Of a stretch of DNA of 10,960 bases, positions 6,836 through 10,960 are shown piece after piece (position 1 is the stretch's first letter; each line of letters begins with the position of its first letter). The stretch is from positions 1 to 10,960 of the forward strand of contig WFTY01000383.1 in NCBI GenBank assembly GCA_015485245.1, read 5' to 3'. This DNA is from Anaerolineales bacterium (lineage in GTDB: Bacteria; Chloroflexota; Anaerolineae; Anaerolineales; UBA11858). The translations under genes and the position numbers were made by a program. The notes below the pieces were generated by a model that was not told the DNA's origin, did no database searches, and worked only from the letters and a program-made list of their open reading frames with translations.

Positions 6836-8269
6836 ATGACTTCAAAACGCATCTTCATCATCGCCGATCACGGTCTGGCGGTGATCTATTTTCTGCAAAG
6901 CGATCTGGTCGCCGCTTTGATCGCAGGCGGCGCGGAGGTGATCCTCTTCACTGATGAGGCGCTGAAATCGGGCATTGAGCGACGTTTCGCCCGCCCTGGG
7001 CTGAGTATCGAAGGGCTGCGCCTCGAGCAGGCGCGCCGCTACGAGCGCGAGGTCAACCCCTCTCTGCAATGGTGGCTGCATTTCCTGCGCCGCGCTGGAG
7101 CCTCGAAGCGCATCAACCTGCAGGCGGTGGATGGCTTCATCGCTCAGGTGGAAGATGAAGCCCGCGGGCGGCGGCGGCAGTTGTTCCCTGTGATGAAAGG
7201 CGTGGTCGCCGTACTGCGCCGCAGCCGCCTTGCGCGCCGCGCCGTGATGCGGGCGCAGAACCGCTTCAACCCGCGCCTGTACGCCGATCTTTTCGAGAAG
7301 TATCGCCCGCAGCTGGTGGTGGCCGCCACCCCCGGCTGGCGTTACGACCGCTACATGCTGCGCGAAGCCGCCGCTCGCGGTGTGACCACCGCCGCCGTCA
7401 TCGTCGGCTGGGATAACTCCAGCAGTTACAGTTTGCCCGGCGCGCCGGTGGATTGGGCTACCTGCTGGTCGGAAATCCAGAAGGGCGAGATGGTCAAAGG
7501 CTCCGATTGGCCCCCGGAGCAGGTGAACATTGGTGGTGTGCCCGCTTACGATGGCTACTTCCGCCGTCAGTGGCTCATCCCGCGGGAGGAATACTTCCGC
7601 CTGCACAACCTCGACCCGGCGCGCAAACTGATTTCCTACGCCAGCAGTTTCGTCTCTTTTTCCCCCAACTGGCGTAATGTGGAGACGCTGGCGCGGCTGG
7701 TGGCCGAGGAGCGTCTGGCGCGACCAGCGCAGTTGCTCATCCGTCTGCATCCCACACACTTTATGGAAACGCCGCGCTTTGCCGGGGAGCGTGAGCGCAT
7801 TCGCGCTCTGGCCGCCGAACTGCCGCACGTCCACGTTGTTGAGCCGATTCCGTTGGGCGAGGGGGGGATGAGCTACTATTCCGGCGAAGACATGCCGGAG
7901 AAATCCTCTATGATGGCCTATTCCGATGTCATGGTGACCGTGTATTCCACCATGGTGGTGGAGGCCTCCATCCACGGCACGCCGGTGGTCAGCCTGTGCC
8001 TGGACACCCCCGGTGGCTGGCCGGGGAAATTTACCTTACCGCTCTCGCAGATCGGCGGCTGGCCCACGCATGCGCGCTTTCGCAAATCTGGGGCCGGGCG
8101 CGAAGCCCTGGATGAAGAAGCTCTGCGAGCGGCGCTGAATCACTACCTGGAAAACCCCGGCGCTGACGCCCAGGCCCGCGCTGATTTCATCGCCCGCGAG
8201 TGTACCTACACCGATGGGCAGGCCGCGCGGCGAACCGCATCTTTTCTATTGAAGTTGCTGCTTGATTGA
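6836..8269 (+). CDS. Probable GT-B-fold transferase, family not recognised
   Basis: The 477-residue product looks like a two-domain GT-B protein, loosely similar to CDP-glycerol glycerophosphotransferase-like and capsule-type transferases. The first domain opens with KRIFIIADHGLAVIYFLQSD (4-23) and ends near VVAATPGWRYDR (161-172). IVGWDNSSSYSLPG (189-202) resembles the 'WDN' segment of surface-polymer transferases. The second domain has NIGGVPAYDGYF (231-242), LLIRLHPTHF (300-309) and a donor-site-like region at 362-387 (SDVMVTVYSTMVVEASIHG, then TPVVSL). The frame stays open upstream to 6320, but that stretch lies over the GT2 gene in another frame and is rejected. The ATG at 6836 follows the GT2 stop by 10 bases. 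There is no clear ribosome-binding site, so coupling to the upstream gene is likely. The transferred group is unknown. Confidence 0.8.
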   Translation: MTSKRIFIIADHGLAVIYFLQSDLVAALIAGGAEVILFTDEALKSGIERRFARPGLSIEGLRLEQARRYEREVNPSLQWWLHFLRRAGASKRINLQAVDGFIAQVEDEARGRRRQLFPVMKGVVAVLRRSRLARRAVMRAQNRFNPRLYADLFEKYRPQLVVAATPGWRYDRYMLREAAARGVTTAAVIVGWDNSSSYSLPGAPVDWATCWSEIQKGEMVKGSDWPPEQVNIGGVPAYDGYFRRQWLIPREEYFRLHNLDPARKLISYASSFVSFSPNWRNVETLARLVAEERLARPAQLLIRLHPTHFMETPRFAGERERIRALAAELPHVHVVEPIPLGEGGMSYYSGEDMPEKSSMMAYSDVMVTVYSTMVVEASIHGTPVVSLCLDTPGGWPGKFTLPLSQIGGWPTHARFRKSGAGREALDEEALRAALNHYLENPGADAQARADFIARECTYTDGQAARRTASFLLKLLLD

Positions 8270-8270
8270 C

Positions 8271-8293
8271 AAAACGCGCCGTTGTGCTTTTTT
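8271..8293 (+). terminator. Possible weak intrinsic terminator after the GT-B gene
   Basis: GCGC (8276-8279) can pair with GTGC (8284-8287, one G-U pair) across a four-base loop, followed by six T residues (8288-8293). The A4 run at 8271-8274 could extend the stem against the T run. The stem is short, so termination may be partial at best. Confidence 0.3.
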
Positions 8294-8374
8294 CACACGG
8301 AGACACAGGGAACACAGGGTGTTTTTGATAAAACCTGGTGTTCTCTGTTCTCTAATCCTTAATCCCTAATCCCC
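8294..8374 (+). repeat. Repeat spacer: 9-bp units, imperfect hairpin and 7-bp units
   Basis: Three 9-bp units run head to tail at 8294-8320 (CACACGGAG, ACACAGGGA, ACACAGGGT). Their region 8306-8325 pairs imperfectly with 8330-8347 around a TGAT loop, leaving two bulged bases. Three 7-bp units follow at 8352-8372 (CTAATCC, TTAATCC, CTAATCC), then CC and the sulfotransferase ATG. A TTGATA at 8325-8330 and a TCTAAT at 8351-8356 each resemble promoter hexamers, but the 20-base spacing is too long for a confident call. The spacer breaks the tightly packed operon and is more AT-rich than its neighbours. Confidence 0.6.
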
Positions 8375-9427
8375 ATGTTCCTCAACCGTCTTACCACCCG
8401 CCTCCAACGCACTTTGCAGGTGCTCCTCACCGGCCAGCTTTCCTCCGGCGCGCGCGGGGCGATTCCGCCCATCACGCCCGAAGATGTGGCCGAGTTCAAG
8501 GTTTTCTTTCCCCTGGACAAGTTTTTTATCTTTGGCCATGCCCGCTCCGGGACGACGTTGCTTACCCGCCTGATCCGCCTGCACCCGGCGGTGCATTGTA
8601 ACTATCAGGGACACTTCTTCACCCGCAAACCGACTATCGAATCCCTGGTGGACAGTCCAGAGATCGAAGCCTGGCTCACCCGCCGCAGCAACCGCTGGAA
8701 CCGCGGCGGTGACCTCTCGCCGGTGATGCTGCGCGCCGCGGTGGAATTTGTGATGGAGCGCGAGGCCCGTCCGCTGGGCGCGCAGGTGGTGGGGGATAAA
8801 AGCCCCAATGCCTTGTTGAACGGCGAATCGGTGCGTCGGATGCACAAAATTTTTCCTGATGGCAAATTGATCTTTATCGTGCGCGATGGGCGCGATGCCG
8901 CTGTTTCGCACCGTTTTCAAACCTTCATTGACGCCACGCAGCATCTCACCAAAACTGATTGGGCCATCCGCGCAGCGTTTGAGCGCCATCCTGAACCGTT
9001 TCTGCGCGGCGAACGTTCGATCTTCACCGAAAAGGCGATTCGTCGCGCCGCCCAGGATTGGGTGCGTAATGTTACCGAAACCGATCAACTGGGGCGTGAT
9101 TTGCTGGGGGAACACTACATCGCCCTGCGCTATGAGGATCTGCTTGCTTCCCCCTGGGAACAGATGACTCGTTTGTGGGCCTTCCTCGGCGTAGATACCA
9201 GCCTGGCTGAACTTCCCCGTTTGTTGAAAGCCGAACTCGGCCAGAACCCCGACCGCGACTGGCAACGCCAAAAAGCGGGCGAACTGGTCGGCCCCCTGCA
9301 AAAGGGGAAATCCGGTTCGTGGCGCAATTTATTTACAGAACGCGACAGGGTCGTATTTCATCAAATTGCGGGAGACGTGCTGGAGAAATGGGGGTATGAA
9401 ATCGCAGGCAACACGATGAGCAGATAA
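8375..9427 (+). CDS. PAPS-dependent sulfotransferase
   Basis: The 350-residue product belongs to the P-loop-like sulfotransferase family, which transfers sulfate from PAPS to a hydroxyl or amine, here probably on a glycan or lipid-linked intermediate. The 5'-phosphosulfate loop is FGHARSGTTLLTRL (53-66). The 3'-phosphate-binding segment is IFIVRDGRDAAVSH (166-179), with R170 and S178 in the expected places. GDKSPNALL (140-148) and RYEDLLASPWEQM (252-264) are typical of the family, and GKSGSWRN (311-318) matches the C-terminal PAPS-contacting loop. There is no transmembrane anchor. The ATG at 8375 directly follows a C/T-rich repeat spacer with no Shine-Dalgarno site. Sulfotransferase activity is well supported; the acceptor is not known. 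No PAPS-synthesis gene is present in the window. Confidence 0.9.
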   Translation: MFLNRLTTRLQRTLQVLLTGQLSSGARGAIPPITPEDVAEFKVFFPLDKFFIFGHARSGTTLLTRLIRLHPAVHCNYQGHFFTRKPTIESLVDSPEIEAWLTRRSNRWNRGGDLSPVMLRAAVEFVMEREARPLGAQVVGDKSPNALLNGESVRRMHKIFPDGKLIFIVRDGRDAAVSHRFQTFIDATQHLTKTDWAIRAAFERHPEPFLRGERSIFTEKAIRRAAQDWVRNVTETDQLGRDLLGEHYIALRYEDLLASPWEQMTRLWAFLGVDTSLAELPRLLKAELGQNPDRDWQRQKAGELVGPLQKGKSGSWRNLFTERDRVVFHQIAGDVLEKWGYEIAGNTMSR

Positions 9428-9430
9428 CAC

Positions 9431-9475
9431 GACGATTGGGTGCCAGGATAAACGAGAACCCGTTACCCAGTTACC
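9431..9475 (+). repeat. Intergenic GTTACC repeat, copy B
   Basis: The first 12 bases (GACGATTGGGTG) are identical to the reverse complement of copy C, and both copies run 45 bases from there to a final GTTACC. The middle is diverged. The tail holds GTTACC twice (9462-9467, 9470-9475) and leads into a C-rich run that stops at the ATG at 9495. The copy lies wholly in the 67-bp spacer. Confidence 0.6.
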
Positions 9476-9494
9476 TAAATCCCCAGTCCCCCCT

Positions 9495-10481
9495 ATGAAA
9501 ACCCTTATCGCCGGATTTGGCTCTATTGGCCGCCGTCATTTTCGCAACCTGCGCGCCCTGGGCGTGAATGATTTCGTCTTTCTGCGTAGCAGGCGTTCCT
9601 CCCTGCCAGATGACGAGATTGCTGCCTATCCTGCGGAAACGTCGCTTGAAGCCGCCCTGGCGCATCAACCGCAGGCGGTGATCGTTTCTAACCCAACAGC
9701 TTTACATCTGGATGTTGCCATCCCCGCGGCGCGCGCCGGTTGTCACCTGTTTTTGGAAAAGCCGCTTTCGCATAATCGGGAGCGAGTTGATGAACTGCAA
9801 GCCGCCGTTGCTCAAGGTGGCGGGCGCGTGCTGGTAGGTTTTCAGTTTCGCTATCATCCCGGTTTGCGGCAGGTCAAAACCTGGCTGGCGGAGGGCGCTA
9901 TCGGCCGTCCGCTTTCGGCGCGTGCGCACTGGGGGGAGTATCTCCCTGGCTGGCACCCCTGGGAGGATTACCGCCGCGGGTACAGCGCTCGTCAAGACCT
10001 GGGCGGCGGTGTGATCCTCACCCTTTGTCACCCGCTGGATTATCTGCGCTGGCTTTTGGGCGAGGTCACGGGATTGTGGGCCTTCATTGGCCAGGAGAGC
10101 GATCTGGAGCTGGAAGTGGAAGACAACGCCGAAATCGGGCTGCGCTTCGCCGGCGGCGGATTGGGCACCGTGCATCTCGATTATAATCAGCGGCCTCCCG
10201 CGCATCGGCTGGAGATCATTGGCACGCGGGGGACGATTCGCTGGGATAACGCAGACGGCGCGGCGCGCCTGTGGCGGGGGGATTCCAGCGCATGGGATGT
10301 GATTCTGCCGCCCGACGGATTCGAGCGCAATGATCTCTTCCGCGCCCAGATGCGGCACTTCCTGGCGGTGACGCGCGGTGAGGAGGCTCCCCGCTGCACC
10401 CTGGAGGACGGCATTCGCGCTCTGGAACTTGCCCTGGCTGCCCACCGCTCGGCCCGCGAGGGGATGTTGATGCGCTGGTGA
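9495..10481 (+). CDS. Gfo/Idh/MocA-family NAD(P)-dependent oxidoreductase
   Basis: The 328-residue product is a two-domain dehydrogenase likely to act on a sugar or nucleotide sugar. The Rossmann domain opens with TLIAGFGSIGRRH (3-15, GxGxxG-type loop) and has VSNPTALHLDVA (64-75) and LFLEKPLS (85-92), where the EKP lysine (K89) is the usual catalytic or cofactor-contacting residue. GFQFRYHP (115-122) starts the C-terminal alpha/beta domain. That domain carries LGGGVILTLCHPLDYLRWLLG (169-189, in two parts: LGGGVILTL and CHPLDYLRWLLG), with H179 and D182 in the positions expected for active-site residues. YLPGWHPWEDYR (149-160) is a segment I associate with family members in surface-sugar clusters. 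The ATG at 9495 lacks a Shine-Dalgarno site and follows repeat copy B. The family is certain; the substrate is unknown. Confidence 0.9.
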   Translation: MKTLIAGFGSIGRRHFRNLRALGVNDFVFLRSRRSSLPDDEIAAYPAETSLEAALAHQPQAVIVSNPTALHLDVAIPAARAGCHLFLEKPLSHNRERVDELQAAVAQGGGRVLVGFQFRYHPGLRQVKTWLAEGAIGRPLSARAHWGEYLPGWHPWEDYRRGYSARQDLGGGVILTLCHPLDYLRWLLGEVTGLWAFIGQESDLELEVEDNAEIGLRFAGGGLGTVHLDYNQRPPAHRLEIIGTRGTIRWDNADGAARLWRGDSSAWDVILPPDGFERNDLFRAQMRHFLAVTRGEEAPRCTLEDGIRALELALAAHRSAREGMLMRW

Positions 10482-10494
10482 CGGCAGGTGATTT

Positions 10495-10547
10495 GGTAAC
10501 AGGGTGACAGGTAACAAGTCGCCTGATCACCCAATCGTCCAGTTACC
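10495..10547 (-). repeat. Intergenic GTTACC repeat, copy C (inverted)
   Basis: This 53-base element runs from GGTAAC (10495-10500) to GTTACC (10542-10547), so its ends form a 6-bp inverted repeat. Read on the - strand it contains both the GACGATTGGGTG of copy B and the GGCGACTTGTTACCTG of copy A, so it is the most complete copy here. It lies between two convergent genes, where a folded transcript could act as a bidirectional terminator; it has no T run, so that is speculative. Confidence 0.6.
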
Positions 10548-10550
10548 CCC

Positions 10551-10960
10551 TCACGGCGTCACCTTCTCCCACAGGATGTACGGCGAATCGCTGCGAGCGG
10601 AGAATTTCATTCCGTCTACTTCGATAACCGTGTAGTATTGCTCGATGTAGGCGTAGGCGGTGTCTTTATCGCCCCACAATTGCAGGATCATGTCGGGCTT
10701 GAGCTGCCCGATGGAATAATCGTAGTCCCATTTCATGTGGCCGGGGCGCACTTCGTCGAGTGAGCGGGGACGGTGGGCGGGCAGGCGGGCGATATAGGCG
10801 TCATTTTTGCCCAGCAGGTCAATCGCCGGCCGTTCAGTGAAATAGGGGATCGCGCCGGCAGTGACAACAGCGATGCTAGCTTCCGGCGTGGTCACTTTGC
10901 GGACGGCCAGCGCAATGCGGGTAGCTTCTTTGTTTCCCTCGATGAAAACCGGTGGTTGAA
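10551..10960 (-). CDS. C-terminal part of a probable membrane protein (glycosyltransferase-39-like tail), truncated
   Basis: The reading frame is open from the right edge to the stop at 10551-10553, giving about 136 residues. A GTG at 10893-10895 is possible as a start, but the frame continues upstream to the window edge (EGNKEATRIALAVRKV), so the gene is most likely cut. Visible segments are AVVTAGAIPYFTERPAIDLL, PGHMKWDYDYSIGQLKPDMI and AYIEQYYTVIEVDGMKFSAR. They resemble the soluble C-terminal region of large multi-membrane-spanning proteins of the GT39/mannosyltransferase-like type, which face outside the cell. No membrane segments fall within this fragment, so the family call rests on my recognition of these phrases. 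It is convergent with the oxidoreductase gene and belongs to a different transcript. Confidence 0.6.
   Translation of the reverse strand, partial: QPPVFIEGNKEATRIALAVRKVTTPEASIAVVTAGAIPYFTERPAIDLLGKNDAYIARLPAHRPRSLDEVRPGHMKWDYDYSIGQLKPDMILQLWGDKDTAYAYIEQYYTVIEVDGMKFSARSDSPYILWEKVTP

Noticed and set aside
6842..7975. A 377-codon open frame on the - strand opposite the GT-B gene.
   Set aside because: Antisense shadow: His- and Gly-rich low-complexity translation with no domain pattern, while the + strand protein has clear motifs.
8366..9301. A 311-codon open frame on the - strand opposite the sulfotransferase gene.
   Set aside because: The + strand frame has intact PAPS-binding motifs; the antisense product has none.
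1..10960. CRISPR arrays, tRNA or rRNA genes, insertion sequences, phage or toxin-antitoxin genes, defence systems.
   Set aside because: I saw no regularly spaced repeats with unique spacers, no cloverleaf or rRNA-like segment, and no transposase, integrase or defence protein in any reading frame.

Overview
This window is part of a cell-surface glycan (O-antigen, capsule or exopolysaccharide type) gene cluster from a GC-rich bacterium. Ten genes run on the + strand from the left edge to about 10,480. One convergent, truncated gene lies on the - strand at the right edge. The protein styles and the repeat-laden, pyrimidine-rich intergenic spacers remind me of Chloroflexota (Anaerolineae-like). 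That placement is an impression from the sequence, not a test; no rRNA, tRNA or other taxonomic marker is present.

Layout: (1) 3-1838: a GT4 glycosyltransferase cut by the left edge, followed closely by an AAC(3)-fold N-acetyltransferase with a good ribosome-binding site. (2) 1839-3211: a short repeat-bearing spacer, then a DUF4910/DUF2172-type M28-like zinc hydrolase with a C-terminal winged helix. (3) 3261-8269: a tight block of five genes. These are an SpsF-like cytidylyltransferase, an unrecognised GT-A-like protein, a zinc-finger SAM methyltransferase, a GT2 glycosyltransferase and an unrecognised GT-B-like protein. They are joined by overlaps or gaps of about 10 bp or less. (4) 8270-8374: a spacer with 9-bp and 7-bp tandem repeats and a long imperfect hairpin, then a PAPS-type sulfotransferase (8375-9427). 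(5) 9428-9494: a second repeat spacer, then a Gfo/Idh/MocA dehydrogenase (9495-10481). (6) 10482-10550: a third repeat spacer, inverted relative to the other two, lying between convergent genes. The last gene is the C-terminal end of a probable large membrane protein.

How the genes may work together (inference): the cytidylyltransferase, dehydrogenase, N-acetyltransferase and perhaps the zinc hydrolase would make or edit a CMP-activated, N-acylated sugar. The two recognised glycosyltransferases and the two glycosyltransferase-like proteins would assemble the glycan. The methyltransferase and sulfotransferase would decorate it. No flippase, polymerase, exporter or initiating phosphoglycosyltransferase is visible, so the locus continues outside the window.

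The least-explained elements are a dispersed GTTACC-type intergenic repeat family in three copies, the hairpin and tandem repeats before the sulfotransferase gene, and a class of start codons preceded by C/T-rich sequence instead of a Shine-Dalgarno site.
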